A stretch of DNA of 64,000 nucleotides from Clostridium tunisiense TJ. Its GTDB lineage: Bacteria; Bacillota; Clostridia; Clostridiales; Clostridiaceae. Within the stretch, counting starts at the first letter, position 1, and each line of letters starts with the position of its first letter. Under the pieces are notes generated by a model. That model saw nothing but the letters and a program-made list of their open reading frames with translations, was not told the DNA's origin and searched no databases. Positions 42,902 to 53,083 of the stretch are shown here, in pieces. The DNA is taken from contig NZ_AMQH01000015.1 of the NCBI RefSeq assembly GCF_000300195.1, forward strand, positions 158,309 through 222,308, written 5' to 3'. The position numbers were made by a program, and so were the translations under genes.

Positions 42902-43636
42902 ATGAATAAGTTACAGGTATTAGAGTTGAACTTTGAATTTAATGGAAATAAGGATGCCATATATCCTGTGTTGTTAATGGATGACAAGGAAATGGTTTTA
43001 ATTGATTGTGGATATCCTAAGTTTTTAGCATTAATAGAAGAGTGTGCAATTAAAAATAATATAGATATAAGCAATTTAACAAAGATAATTATAACTCATC
43101 ATGATTTTGATCATATGGGGGCATTAGGAGAATTTAAGAGAAAGTATCCCCATATAAAAGTCATGGCAGCAAAAGAAGAAGTTCCATACCTTGAGGGAAA
43201 GAAAAAGTCCTTAAGATTACAGCAGGCTGAAAGTTTGTATGAAGCATTACCTGAGGAAGAAAAGCCGCAAGCAGAGATTTTTCATAAAACTCTTGAAGCA
43301 GTAGAAAATTGTAAAGTAGATGTGGGTTTAAACCATGGTGACATTTTAGAGATTGCTGGAGGAATTGAAGTTGTAGCCACTCCAGGTCATATGCCTGGAC
43401 ATATATCTCTTTATCATAAAGAAAGCAAATCTATGATTGTTGGTGATGCATTAGTTTTAGAAAAGGGTGAATTAGTAATTGCATTGCCTAAATATACCCT
43501 AAATATTAAGGAAGCTTTGAGGTCAGCTGAAAAACTTTTAAATTATGATATAGATAGAATTATATGTTATCACGGGGGAGTGTATACAAAAGACATAAAA
43601 AGAGCACTTAAAAACATTATTGCAGATTTGGACTAA
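42902..43636 (+). CDS. metallo-beta-lactamase-fold hydrolase
   Basis: A 244-residue MBL-fold enzyme with the zinc motif THHDFDHMGAL (about residues 64-74), downstream His in TPGHMPGHISLY and Asp in VGDALV, and a final His in CYHGGV. It is close to the glyoxalase II-like/YqjP-type group; the substrate is not known. GGAGG precedes the ATG by about 9 nt. The kinase gene follows 36 bp later, probably in the same transcript. Confidence 0.88.
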   Translation: MNKLQVLELNFEFNGNKDAIYPVLLMDDKEMVLIDCGYPKFLALIEECAIKNNIDISNLTKIIITHHDFDHMGALGEFKRKYPHIKVMAAKEEVPYLEGKKKSLRLQQAESLYEALPEEEKPQAEIFHKTLEAVENCKVDVGLNHGDILEIAGGIEVVATPGHMPGHISLYHKESKSMIVGDALVLEKGELVIALPKYTLNIKEALRSAEKLLNYDIDRIICYHGGVYTKDIKRALKNIIADLD

Positions 43637-43672
43637 ATGGAAAGGTCTTAATCATGGGGGAGATATAAATAA

Positions 43673-44176
43673 ATGGATAAAGCATCAAAGCTAATAATAC
43701 TAAGAGGTAATTCAGGTAGTGGAAAAACTACAACGGGTAAGGCTTTGCAAAGAAAATTTGGACATGGCACAATGCTAATTTCACAAGATGTTATAAGAAG
43801 AGAAATGTTATATGTGAAAGATGGTCCAGATACAGAAGCAGTTGAATTGTTAAAGGAACTTGTAGAATATGGGAAGAACCACTGCGAGATTGTAATTTTA
43901 GAGGGTATTTTAAATTCACAGTGGTATAGTAAACTCTTTGAAAATTTACATGAGGAATTTGGAAATAGAATTTTTGCATATTATTTTGATATACCTTTTG
44001 AAGAAACCTTAAATCGTCACAAAGGAAAACCTAATGCTCATGAATTTGGAGAAAAGGAAATGAGGGACTGGTGGAAGGAAAAAGATTTATTAGATATCAT
44101 TCCTGAGACGTGTATTCCTAAAGAATTAAGTTTAAATGAAGTAGTGGATATGATTTACGGGGCGGTTATAAAGTAA
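43673..44176 (+). CDS. P-loop small-molecule kinase
   Basis: A 167-residue P-loop NTPase of the AAA_33/uridine- or chloramphenicol-kinase type. Walker A is RGNSGSGKTTTGKAL (Lys near 19), the Walker B-like strand is VILEGIL, and the lid region is RHKGKPNAHEFGEKEMRDWW. The substrate is unknown; such kinases may inactivate an antibiotic. It follows the MBL gene. Its last codons recur as a remnant at 48623. Confidence 0.85.
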   Translation: MDKASKLIILRGNSGSGKTTTGKALQRKFGHGTMLISQDVIRREMLYVKDGPDTEAVELLKELVEYGKNHCEIVILEGILNSQWYSKLFENLHEEFGNRIFAYYFDIPFEETLNRHKGKPNAHEFGEKEMRDWWKEKDLLDIIPETCIPKELSLNEVVDMIYGAVIK

Positions 44177-44243
44177 AACTTCAAAAATTAAGTGGTTTTG
44201 AGGTAAGAAGATTCATTAGTTTATATAAATATTGAGGGGGACT

Positions 44244-44562
44244 GGTGCAAAAGGAGAAAGAAATATTTGTAATTCAAGCAACACCTACCTCCAGAGGTAA
44301 GGAATATGAGGATATTATTAAGTTTGTTAGAAAAAAATGATGCTGTTTAGAGTATTCTTGAAAAATAACTATTGTAATAGTAACTAGATTATAGAGTGTT
44401 AAAAAAGAGAAGTGCAATGATATTATGATTTGCTAATCCTATTGAATATATATTTGACTATAAAGAACTAGAACACGGCAGGCTTGTTGTTAGACATAGT
44501 AATCTGTATTCAGATTTAACAAACCTACTGAAAAATAATTACACAAATTGGGATTAGATCAT
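44244..44562 (+). pseudogene. two short broken coding remnants
   Basis: GTG 44244 with a GGGGG site gives about 31 residues (KEKEIFVIQATPTSRGKEYEDII) and stops at 44340. A second open stretch reads FANPIEYIFDYKELEHGRLVVRH...NNYTNWD and ends near 44556 without a start codon. Neither is recognised. They look like pieces of decayed genes in the gap 44177-44922. Confidence 0.25.
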
Positions 44563-44567
44563 TAGGT

Positions 44568-44604
44568 AAAAGCTACCACTGTTACAATAGGTGGTAGCTT
44601 TTGT
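44568..44604 (+). terminator. terminator hairpin
   Basis: Perfect 12-bp stem AAAAGCTACCAC / GTGGTAGCTTTT after the remnant. Confidence 0.8.
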
Positions 44605-44669
44605 GTTAAGAATGATATAGAAAGATTTATTACCTTTTATTTTCATATGAAGTAATATTAAAATTATAT

Positions 44670-44864
44670 AGGTATCTTCAAAAAATAAATAAGCCAGTAT
44701 GCTCGGCTATTTTGTGTTATACTGCGTCAACAGAACCCTTAGATAGCTCTACTATCTGCGGAACCTATTTCCTTGTCGGCACAAGCAAGCTTGTGAACAC
44801 AAGCTTGCTTGTGAGCTCAAAATATCCGTCACATCTTTGACTTGTTATTTATTTTCAGATGCTT
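44670..44864 (-). repeat. repeat family 1, copy 5 (inverted)
   Basis: 195 bp, the longest copy, in the opposite direction: AGGTATCTTCAAAAAATAAATAA to TTATTTATTTTCAGATGCTT. The interior carries a doubled CACAAGCAAGCTTGTG motif. It ends about 60 bp before the ABC gene. Confidence 0.8.
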
Positions 44865-44922
44865 AGAATGCATAATTCATTCAAATTATGAGGGTTAATA
44901 TATTTTGGGGAGTGGGATAAGT

Positions 44923-46716
44923 TTGATTAAAAACAAAGGTTTTATAGATGGTGATTATAAAAGAATATCCATTTTTAGTATTGTTAAATTATGTGCCAGA
45001 TATTCACCCATGCTTTTTACAATATGCTTCGCTTTAACGGTGATGGATGGTTTGCTAGTTCCTCTAATGCTGGTGATTGTTGGGAAGTTTATTGATTCTG
45101 CAATAACATTAGCATCAAAGGCTCCTCAAACTTATATAATGCTAAAAAATACAATGTTTATGGGGATGGGCTATTTCTATTTGCAGCTTAGTGAAGAGCT
45201 AAAAATTTACTTTTATCAATTATTCGAAGATGCACTAAGAAATAAATTAAAGCCAGAAATCATAAAAAAGCAATTTTGTATCGATTATTTATTATTCGAG
45301 TCAACTGAAACCCAGGATTTAGTATTAAGAGTTACTAATAACATAGAAAAGAGATTTACTGAAATTCTCAAATCAAGTAATTTGATTATCTCTATAGCTA
45401 TACAAGTAATTGCTATTTTATATGTGTTATATAAATATAATTGGTGGATAGACATAATTTTTGGTTTTATTATAATTCCAATAGTTTTTCTTACTTTTAA
45501 GGGTGGTAAAGCAATTTACGAGTCAGAGAAAAAAGTGGGTTTTATAACAAGACAGATGAATTATCTATCTGATGTGTTGTCAAATAGAGAAGCTAGTGCT
45601 GAAAGAACCCTATTTAATTATTCGGATGCACTAAATAAAAGGTTTAAAGCTGCCCATATTTATAGATCAAATTTTAATACAAACAAGCTAGCAAGTGAAA
45701 CTTTAAGAATTAAATTATGTAATATAGTGATGAATATATTTATCATTTTAATTATTGTCTCCTTATCTCGACAAGTATCCAATAAACTATTAAGTGTTGG
45801 TTTATTTACTTCAATATTAGGTAGTATGATAAATTTAACAAAAGTAATTTCAGTTCAAGTATCAGAACTTTTCTTTGAGTTTTCTTCACATAAGGAATAT
45901 GTTAAGGACTTTAAGAAGTTTATAGCATTAGAAGAAAATAAAGAAGTGTTTAATCATAAATATGAAAAGTTGAAATTTGAAAGTTTGCATATTAAAAATT
46001 TGTATTTCAAATATAAAGACTCTAAAGATTATATAATCAAAGGGTTAAATTTATACTTAGAAAAAGGTAAATCATACTCTTTAGTGGGCCTAAATGGGGC
46101 AGGAAAAACAACTTTGGTTAAAATATTAGTAGGTTTATATAGAGATTTTGAAGGGGAAATTTTAGTAAATGGTAAGAATATAAAACTTTACAACTTCAAT
46201 GAACTGCGAAGTATGTTTTCCATTGTTACTCAAGACTACGCCAAATATTATGTTTCTCTAAAAGATAATATTGCCTTTGGGGATCATGAAGGGGACATTA
46301 GTTCTGTAATAAAAAAACTTGAGCTAAGTGACTTGGTTAATGACTTACCAAAGGGTGAGAATAGCTACTTAGGTAAAATCTATGATAATGGAATAGACAT
46401 CTCAGGAGGACAGTGGCAAAGAATTGCTATAGCTCGAGCTCTTTATAAAGATGCTCCATTTATTATTTTAGATGAACCAACATCAAGTTTGAGTCCAACT
46501 GCTGAGAGTAAAATTTATAACAATTTTTCAAAAATAGCTAAGGATAAAACTTTATTGATGATTACTCATAGGTTAGGTTCAACTAAAATATCAGATGAAA
46601 TAATAGTACTTAATTGTGGTACTATTGCTGAGCAAGGTTCTCATGAGGAATTGATGGGGAAAGATAATATATATGCAAAATTATTCAACAAGCAAAGAGA
46701 GATGTATTATGAATAA
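44923..46716 (+). CDS. ABC exporter subunit 1 (permease-ATPase fusion)
   Basis: A 597-residue half-transporter. Six membrane helices lie in residues about 25-320. The ATPase has Walker A GLNGAGKTT near 390, signature ISGGQWQRIAIARA near 492 and Walker B FIILDEPTSS near 514. It overlaps a second, similar gene by 8 bp, so the two form a heterodimeric exporter, as in bacteriocin or multidrug systems. The start is probably TTG 44923, after GGGGAGTGGG; a TTG at 44905 is possible. Confidence 0.88.
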   Translation: MIKNKGFIDGDYKRISIFSIVKLCARYSPMLFTICFALTVMDGLLVPLMLVIVGKFIDSAITLASKAPQTYIMLKNTMFMGMGYFYLQLSEELKIYFYQLFEDALRNKLKPEIIKKQFCIDYLLFESTETQDLVLRVTNNIEKRFTEILKSSNLIISIAIQVIAILYVLYKYNWWIDIIFGFIIIPIVFLTFKGGKAIYESEKKVGFITRQMNYLSDVLSNREASAERTLFNYSDALNKRFKAAHIYRSNFNTNKLASETLRIKLCNIVMNIFIILIIVSLSRQVSNKLLSVGLFTSILGSMINLTKVISVQVSELFFEFSSHKEYVKDFKKFIALEENKEVFNHKYEKLKFESLHIKNLYFKYKDSKDYIIKGLNLYLEKGKSYSLVGLNGAGKTTLVKILVGLYRDFEGEILVNGKNIKLYNFNELRSMFSIVTQDYAKYYVSLKDNIAFGDHEGDISSVIKKLELSDLVNDLPKGENSYLGKIYDNGIDISGGQWQRIAIARALYKDAPFIILDEPTSSLSPTAESKIYNNFSKIAKDKTLLMITHRLGSTKISDEIIVLNCGTIAEQGSHEELMGKDNIYAKLFNKQREMYYE

Positions 46717-48472
46717 AGGAAAAGGAATGTCTAATATGAAGGTTTTTTTAAAATTAATTAAATATACCTGGCTTGCAAGTCCCCTTACCTTTTCGGTGCT
46801 TATAATTGCTTCACTATTATTTAGTGTCTTACGGTATTCAGAGATAGTAGTATTACAATTACTATTTGATAATGTATTAAAGGTTGCTAATGGGTGGACC
46901 TATGATATTATGATAACACCTATATTAGCTATACTAGCTATCTTAATTCTAAATCCAGTTGTTGAATGGGTAGAATTTTTAGCACAAGGCTATTTTTGGA
47001 GACGAGGCAATGGATACATGCAATCACTGTTTCATCATCGTATAAATGAATTGGATTTAATTGATTATGAAGATGTAAAAAAGTTTGATGACATTAAGAA
47101 GGCAAGCTTAGGAAATCAAGAAGCACCAAATGGAATTCGTATTATTGTGCAAATATTATTTTTATATTTACCTTTTATATTAATAACATCATTATATTTG
47201 ATTTCTATAAAACCTATGTTGGTATTTGCAATAGTTTTAATATTTATTCCAGTCTTAGCTTCTGAATTAATTAGAATGGGTTTTAATTATGATTTTGAAG
47301 ATAAAATAGCCAATAGAAGAAGAAAGACTGAGTACTTTGAAAGTTGTATTGTTTCTAAAGAATATTTCAAAGAAACCTTAGTTAACGGATCCTTTAACTA
47401 TTTTTATAGCCTGTTTGTGAATTCTAACAAAAAGTTTAGTAAAGAATTTGTTCATGTTAAAAACAAGCTTCTAAAAATTGCTATAGTTATGCGAATTATA
47501 AATACTTTAGGATACCTTTGCATACTAGCTCTATTAGTTTACTACTTATATAATGGTTCTATTTCAGTAAGTCAATTTGCAGCTGTTTATTATTCCATAG
47601 ATAAGATTACCACTATGTTAAGGAACCTTATTGCAAACATTGGTGAAGCTTTGGCAGGAATTTCAACTACATCTTTCCTTGTTAGATTTATAAATGAAGA
47701 AAAAGAAATTGAAATTGAAGAAGACCTTTCTAAAACTGGAGATATTGTATTAAAAGATGTGTCTTTTATATATCGAAATACAAAAAAGAACGCTTTATCA
47801 AATATAAACCTAAGGATAAAAGCTGGTACATCCTTAGCAATCGTTGGGGAAAATGGTTCTGGTAAAAGTACATTAACAAAAATAATCATGGGTTTGTATA
47901 AACCTTCCCAAGGAACTGTGCAGTATGAGGGTGAAAATATAGAAAAATACTCTAAGTCCTCTAAATTCACAAATATTAGTGCAGTATTTCAAAATTTTAT
48001 AAAGTATAAATTATCAGCAGAAGATAACATAAGAATTAGTAATTTTTCGTCCCAAGACTCAATTGGAAATGTTTCTTCACAGATTAATCTAAGCTTTGAT
48101 GATTTAAAAATCAACAATGAAACTATTTTATCTAGAGATTTTGGTGGACAAGAACTTTCTGGAGGTGAATGGCAACGGCTGGCAATTGCACGTGGCTTAT
48201 ATCGTCCACATAATCTAATTGTTTTGGATGAACCCACTGCTGCCATTGACCCTATTGAAGAAGCTAACGTGTTTTGTACTTTTAAGAAATTAAGTGATGA
48301 TAGAACTTGTATTTTTGTTACTCATAGATTGGGATCAACTCAAATTGCTGATAAAATTGTTGTAATGGAGGGTGGCAAAATAGTGGAAGAAGGTACAAAC
48401 CAAGAGTTAATTAATTTAAAAGGAAAGTATTATAACTTATTAGAAGCTCAAGCTAAATGGTATAAACGCTAA
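46709..48472 (+). CDS. ABC exporter subunit 2 (permease-ATPase fusion)
   Basis: A 587-residue partner of the preceding exporter half. The ATPase has Walker A GENGSGKST near residue 382, signature LSGGEWQRLAIARG near 483 and Walker B LIVLDEPTAAID near 505. Both halves keep complete Walker and signature motifs, so both sites may be active. The ATG at 46709 overlaps the upstream stop; ATG 46736, with AAAGGA 9 nt before it, is an alternative. The substrate is unknown. Confidence 0.88.
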   Translation: MNKGKGMSNMKVFLKLIKYTWLASPLTFSVLIIASLLFSVLRYSEIVVLQLLFDNVLKVANGWTYDIMITPILAILAILILNPVVEWVEFLAQGYFWRRGNGYMQSLFHHRINELDLIDYEDVKKFDDIKKASLGNQEAPNGIRIIVQILFLYLPFILITSLYLISIKPMLVFAIVLIFIPVLASELIRMGFNYDFEDKIANRRRKTEYFESCIVSKEYFKETLVNGSFNYFYSLFVNSNKKFSKEFVHVKNKLLKIAIVMRIINTLGYLCILALLVYYLYNGSISVSQFAAVYYSIDKITTMLRNLIANIGEALAGISTTSFLVRFINEEKEIEIEEDLSKTGDIVLKDVSFIYRNTKKNALSNINLRIKAGTSLAIVGENGSGKSTLTKIIMGLYKPSQGTVQYEGENIEKYSKSSKFTNISAVFQNFIKYKLSAEDNIRISNFSSQDSIGNVSSQINLSFDDLKINNETILSRDFGGQELSGGEWQRLAIARGLYRPHNLIVLDEPTAAIDPIEEANVFCTFKKLSDDRTCIFVTHRLGSTQIADKIVVMEGGKIVEEGTNQELINLKGKYYNLLEAQAKWYKR

Positions 48473-48583
48473 TCTGTACTTAAAAACAACGAATTATTCA
48501 TTAGATAATATATTACTTAGATTCTCATTATAAAGATGAAAAGTCTACGATATGCCAGTTACGGCACCTCTATCATAAATAAC

Positions 48584-48661
48584 ACAGAATGATTTATGAT
48601 TATATAACTCTAGATATTTAGTGATATGATTTATGGGGTGGTTATAAAGCAAAGTTTAAAG
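48584..48661 (+). repeat. promoter-region repeat, copy 2, fused to a kinase-gene remnant
   Basis: 48584-48634 matches 42814-42864, and 48623-48660 matches the last codons and flank of the kinase gene (44147-44185). The join falls in the shared GATAT(A/G)ATTTA. It looks like a duplicated MBL-kinase locus collapsed by deletion. A repeat family 3-like motif (48547-48583) precedes it. Confidence 0.6.
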
Positions 48662-48692
48662 CAGGGAAAAAGTTAATTTTGGGGGTGAAGAA

Positions 48693-49265
48693 ATGGAATT
48701 TATGAGTATTAGAAGAGAATCAGAAAGGCTTGTGGTTAGGCCAATGAGACACACTGATTTTGAAACTATTTTGAAGGGCTTAAAAGATCAAGCACCACGA
48801 CAAAACAGACACGAAGAGGAAACAGAGCTAACGGATAGTTTTACAGAAGATTTTTGTAAAGAAACTGCAGATAAGTTAGAACAATATGCAAAAAATGATA
48901 GGTGCTATGAGTTTAGGGTTTTCAAAAAGGAAGATGGTATTTATGTAGGTGGAGTTATCGTAAAAACCATTAAACGAGGTGGATTTCAATGGGCAGAAGT
49001 TGGATATTGGCTGCTTAATCAGCATTGGGGGAATGGGTACGGAAGTGAAATGGTAAAGGTTATGAATGACATAGCTTTTAAAGAACTTGGCTTCCATCGA
49101 TTAGAGGCGCATATAAACTTAGATAACATAGCTTCTCAGAAGACAGCAGAAGCAGCAGGAATGAAGCTTGAGTGTATAAGGCAAGGATTTATTTTCGAAG
49201 ATGATGAATGGACTGATAATATGGTTTATTTTATAAATAATACTAATTCTAAAGAATTAGAATAA
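48693..49265 (+). CDS. GNAT acetyltransferase, RimJ/RimL-like
   Basis: A 190-residue GNAT protein: RLVVRPMRHTDFETILKGL at the N-terminus, the acetyl-CoA site WAEVGYWLLNQHWGNGYGSEMVKVMNDIAFKEL, then HRLEAHINLDNIASQKTAEAAGM. The substrate is not deducible. GGGGGTG lies 6 nt before the ATG. A clean terminator follows. Confidence 0.88.
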   Translation: MEFMSIRRESERLVVRPMRHTDFETILKGLKDQAPRQNRHEEETELTDSFTEDFCKETADKLEQYAKNDRCYEFRVFKKEDGIYVGGVIVKTIKRGGFQWAEVGYWLLNQHWGNGYGSEMVKVMNDIAFKELGFHRLEAHINLDNIASQKTAEAAGMKLECIRQGFIFEDDEWTDNMVYFINNTNSKELE

Positions 49266-49290
49266 CATGAATTTAATAGAAAGTATTCTT

Positions 49291-49325
49291 AAGGCTTAAA
49301 GAAATATCTTTAAGCCTTTCTTTAT
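49291..49325 (+). terminator. terminator of the GNAT gene
   Basis: 12-bp stem AAGGCTTAAAGA / TCTTTAAGCCTT followed by TCTTTATTTT. The remainder of 49326-49670 shows no gene. Confidence 0.85.
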
Positions 49326-49670
49326 TTTACTAAGCTTGTGTGTATTAAAAAATGATGTGATAGCAAGGCTTAAGTAGATATATCCTGTTTTTAAGCTATG
49401 GTTTATAAGAAATATTTTATGCTAGCTATCATAAAAACATTATAAACAAAGTACACTCGCATAAGGTAGAGTTTTTAGAAGCAATCAAAACATCCAAATT
49501 GGCGGAAAATTTGAGTAAGTCAGAATAATATGGTAAAATTAAACAAATAACAAAAAATCAATCCATTAATTAAGTCTCATATTATATTATTAGGGGTGTT
49601 GTAAATATGTAAGAAAGAATCAAAGAAGAGTTTAAACAGGAAAGTTTTATATATAAGGAGATGTTAGTTA

Positions 49671-51437
49671 ATGGATTTAACGTGGAACTTAGATAAAATT
49701 TATACTTCATTTGATTCTGAGGATTTCAAAAATCATATGGAATTGATTAAAGAATATGTAGACTCTCTAAAGAGATTAGATATTCATAGTTGGGAAAAGG
49801 ATGAAAGCTGCGTTTTAAAAATTGAAGAGTTTTTAAAAAGTATTAATGAGTATAAAAAGATATATTCAAGATTATATTCCTATGCATACTTGGTTTTCAA
49901 TGTTGACTGTGAGAATGTGAAAGCTATGAATACATTAGATTATTTAGAGAATATAAACTCAGAAATTACTGATACATTTATAAAATTTAGCTGGTTACTT
50001 AAGAATGTTGAAGATTTACATGGGATAATAAGTGCTTCTGAATATCTTTCAGAACATAAGTTTTATCTTAAAGAGCTTACAATAAAGTCAAAGTATTTGC
50101 TAAGTGATAAGGAAGAAACTATTATTTCTAGGATGAAAAATACTGGATCAAAAGCTTGGGAAAGACTTTATATGGAGTTAATAGCTACCACTGAAGAGCG
50201 TATTACTATTAATGGGAAAGTAGAAGCTGCAACAATAGCTGAACTTAGAAATATGCTGTATGAAAGTGATGGACACTTAAGGAAGACAGCTTATTATAAA
50301 GAAGTTGATTTATGTAAAGGGTTATCACAAGTTTGTGCAAAATGTATAAATGCAATTAGTGGGGAAGCTTTAGCTGTTTGTGAATTAAGAGGGTATAACT
50401 CACCCTTAGAAAAGGTTTTAATAAATTCAAGAATGGATATTGAAACTTTAAACACTATGATGAAAGCAATAAAAGAAGCTTTGCCAGTGTTTCATAAGTA
50501 TTTCGTAAAAAAGGCTGAAATCTTAGGATATGACTCCAAACTTCCTTTTTATGAAATTTATGCACCAGTGTCTAAAAGCACTAGGAAAGTAACTTACACC
50601 GAAGCTAAGGATTTAATTGTATCCAGCTTTAACACCTTTAGCGAAAACCTTGCTAGTTTTTCAAAAAAGGCTTTTGAGGATAAATGGATTCATGCCAAGC
50701 CAAGTAAAGGAAAAGGTAATTTTGGTTTATCAGTAGATATTTTTCCAATAAAAGAAAGCAGGATAAGTACTAATTTTAGTGGAAACTATGTGGATGTAAG
50801 CATATTAGCTCATGAAATTGGACACGCATATCATAGCTCTAAACTTTATGAAGAAACTATGGTAAATACGGATTATCCAATTCCTATTGCAGAAACAGCT
50901 TCAATTTTCTGTGAAACCATATTAAATAATGAACTGGCAAAAATATTGCCTGGGAGTGAAACTCTAACAATTCTTGAAAGAAGTATTTCTGATGCTGCAT
51001 ACTATATTGTAGATTTTTACGGAAGGTATTTGTTTGAAAGAGAGCTATTCAAGAGAAGAAAATTAGGACCGTTGCCTCTTGAGGAATTAAATGAATTAAT
51101 GATTCATTCTATGAAAGAAGCCTATGGTGAAAGTATTGAAATTGAAACTATTCACCCTTACATGTGGATGAATAAGCCGGGATATTTCATGGTTGATAAT
51201 GAATTTCTCAATTTTCCATACTCCTTTGGGGTTTTATTTTCAAAAGGTTTATATGCAGAATATATAAAAAGAGGGCAAGGGTTTGCTCATGAATATGATA
51301 AGTTTCTAGGTAAAACAAGCATAAATACTGTTGAAACCCTAGCAAAAACAATGAATATAGATGTTCATTCAATAGAATTCTGGAAAAGCTCTTTAGGACT
51401 TATTGAAAGAGATATTGAAAAATTTATAAGTATCTAA
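49671..51437 (+). CDS. pepF: oligoendopeptidase F (M3 metallopeptidase)
   Basis: A 588-residue M3B zinc peptidase that cuts short peptides in the cytoplasm. The active site HEIGHAYHS lies near residues 380-388, with the downstream Glu in PIAETASIFCE. The N-terminal helical part (WNLDKIYTSFDSEDFKNHM) and length fit PepF. AAGGAG lies 10 nt before the ATG. It appears to be a single-gene unit. Confidence 0.93.
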   Translation: MDLTWNLDKIYTSFDSEDFKNHMELIKEYVDSLKRLDIHSWEKDESCVLKIEEFLKSINEYKKIYSRLYSYAYLVFNVDCENVKAMNTLDYLENINSEITDTFIKFSWLLKNVEDLHGIISASEYLSEHKFYLKELTIKSKYLLSDKEETIISRMKNTGSKAWERLYMELIATTEERITINGKVEAATIAELRNMLYESDGHLRKTAYYKEVDLCKGLSQVCAKCINAISGEALAVCELRGYNSPLEKVLINSRMDIETLNTMMKAIKEALPVFHKYFVKKAEILGYDSKLPFYEIYAPVSKSTRKVTYTEAKDLIVSSFNTFSENLASFSKKAFEDKWIHAKPSKGKGNFGLSVDIFPIKESRISTNFSGNYVDVSILAHEIGHAYHSSKLYEETMVNTDYPIPIAETASIFCETILNNELAKILPGSETLTILERSISDAAYYIVDFYGRYLFERELFKRRKLGPLPLEELNELMIHSMKEAYGESIEIETIHPYMWMNKPGYFMVDNEFLNFPYSFGVLFSKGLYAEYIKRGQGFAHEYDKFLGKTSINTVETLAKTMNIDVHSIEFWKSSLGLIERDIEKFISI

Positions 51438-51486
51438 TAAGCAAGGACACTGATTTATAATAAATAAACCTTCTAAAATAGAACAA

Positions 51487-51530
51487 AAGCCATAGACAAA
51501 GGAGATAACTTCTCATTTATCTATGGCTTA
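51487..51530 (-). terminator. terminator, minus strand
   Basis: AAGCCATAGACAAA / TTTATCTATGGCTT stem. On the minus strand it is followed by TTTTGTTCTATTTT, so it probably serves the FusB-type gene. Confidence 0.65.
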
Positions 51531-51735
51531 ATTACAGTGTTCTAAGATGGTTATTCACTTTGTCTATCATAACAAAATCTTAAGTGAATCAAGGTAATTA
51601 TAGTAGAATGCCAAACAAAATAGATTTCTTTTGAAAGGGTCAATTTAATTATAAATCAGCAGAAGCTTCCATATATAATTCAAGCATTAATTTTAACTTC
51701 TAGTACATATAGCAAAATATTTTAATACTAAATTA

Positions 51736-52395
51736 TCATTTTATGTTATTAACATCTTTTAAAAGCTTCTCAAGGTTCTCGATTGTTACAAGCTCCTCAT
51801 TACATTTCTTGCTATTTAAGCAAATATCAAAGCCTATAGAGCGGTAAGCCCCTTCAGAGGTATTTGGTGTTTTACATATAGGGGAAACAAAACCTACTTC
51901 ACTTGCGCCACCTTCATGATTACAAAGAATGCATCTATGAGCATTATTAGAGGTTTGATTTGCAATTCTACAAGCCATACCTACAAGTTTACCCTCCATA
52001 GTGTAAGCTATAAATAATTTTCTAATGGATTCATCAATCCAACCTAAATATACATTTTTTAAGTTTTGATCCTCTTGGGTTGGTAGCTTAAACTTCTTTT
52101 CCTTCTTAAATAATCTGCCAATTTGTGCATTTGTAATAACGGGCATACCATATACATATTCATTTAACTCATCTAAATATTTATCAATGTGATAGGGTTT
52201 AGTTATTCTACTAATATCAAGGAACTCTTTCTCTTCCACCGATAAATCACTAAAAACACTTAGTATCTTATCCTGTATATATCCTTTAGTAGCCTCAATA
52301 ATATTAATATCTGCACAACCTATAAAAGCATTACTTAAGTCAGATAAACATTTTTTTATATAATTATACTCATGTTTTTTTATAAAAGCTTCCAT
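51736..52395 (-). CDS. FusB/FusC-type EF-G-binding protein
   Basis: A 219-residue relative of FusB/FusC, proteins that bind elongation factor G and free it from fusidic-acid-stalled ribosomes. The N-terminal helical bundle spans residues 1-125. The C-terminal treble-clef zinc finger is visible as RCILCNHEGG, SPICK and ICLNSKKC (four Cys). Length agrees with the family. The ATG at 52395 has AGAGGTG upstream; a longer reading from 52449 is rejected. Whether it confers resistance in this organism is unknown. Confidence 0.85.
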   Translation of the reverse strand: MEAFIKKHEYNYIKKCLSDLSNAFIGCADINIIEATKGYIQDKILSVFSDLSVEEKEFLDISRITKPYHIDKYLDELNEYVYGMPVITNAQIGRLFKKEKKFKLPTQEDQNLKNVYLGWIDESIRKLFIAYTMEGKLVGMACRIANQTSNNAHRCILCNHEGGASEVGFVSPICKTPNTSEGAYRSIGFDICLNSKKCNEELVTIENLEKLLKDVNNIK

Positions 52396-52998
52396 AGAAG
52401 CACACCTCTTTTCTTGAAAATTTCCAAACAAATTATTAGTCTTGTCCAAGGTAACTTGTTGTTTGGGTGAACAATGCCTGCTTAGTACAGCAGGTTTTCA
52501 GTTGATTTAGTTAAAATGATTCATATATTATAAAGTCCACCTATGAAGATGTTCATACTTGGACATGAGGAAACTTAAATAATTATTAGACTATTAAGCA
52601 AGAATGTTATTGTTGAGCCATAACTTATTTATTTGTTTTTTTTAACCTCATAAGAATTTATAAATGAGAAATTTCAAGGACTAACCACAATAAAATCATA
52701 TCAGAGTTAAGTGAAGCCTTTCAATCTAATTAATGGTTCTGTAATGTTTAAGAGCAAAATATGTATGCAATTTATTTTATAGAGCTTTAAGGTAACAGGG
52801 GGTATATAAGGGAATAAGATTTTTAGGTGGCTGGGTTTTATTAGATATAAAGCATATTTAAAGGTGGCACAGGTGAATGTGTAACAATTTTGTGAGAGGA
52901 GTTAGTTAGAAATAGATTTATGTGTGACATATACTACTTTTTTGAAGTTAAAACTTCTTCCAAAGTATTTCGAGAAAAGGGGTTTTTTAATTATTAAA

Positions 52999-53027
52999 TT
53001 GATATTGCTGGAAAAACCTTGTATAAT
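52999..53027 (+). promoter_or_regulatory. near-consensus promoter
   Basis: TTGATA, 17-nt spacer, TATAAT. It drives what is now a broken reading frame at 53084. Lies in the 1.16-kb gap 52396-53558, otherwise occupied only by repeat copy 6. Confidence 0.65.
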
Positions 53028-53083
53028 GTAATTGTTATATTAAACATAATTAGAAATAAGTATTTTTGAAAGGTATAAATAAC

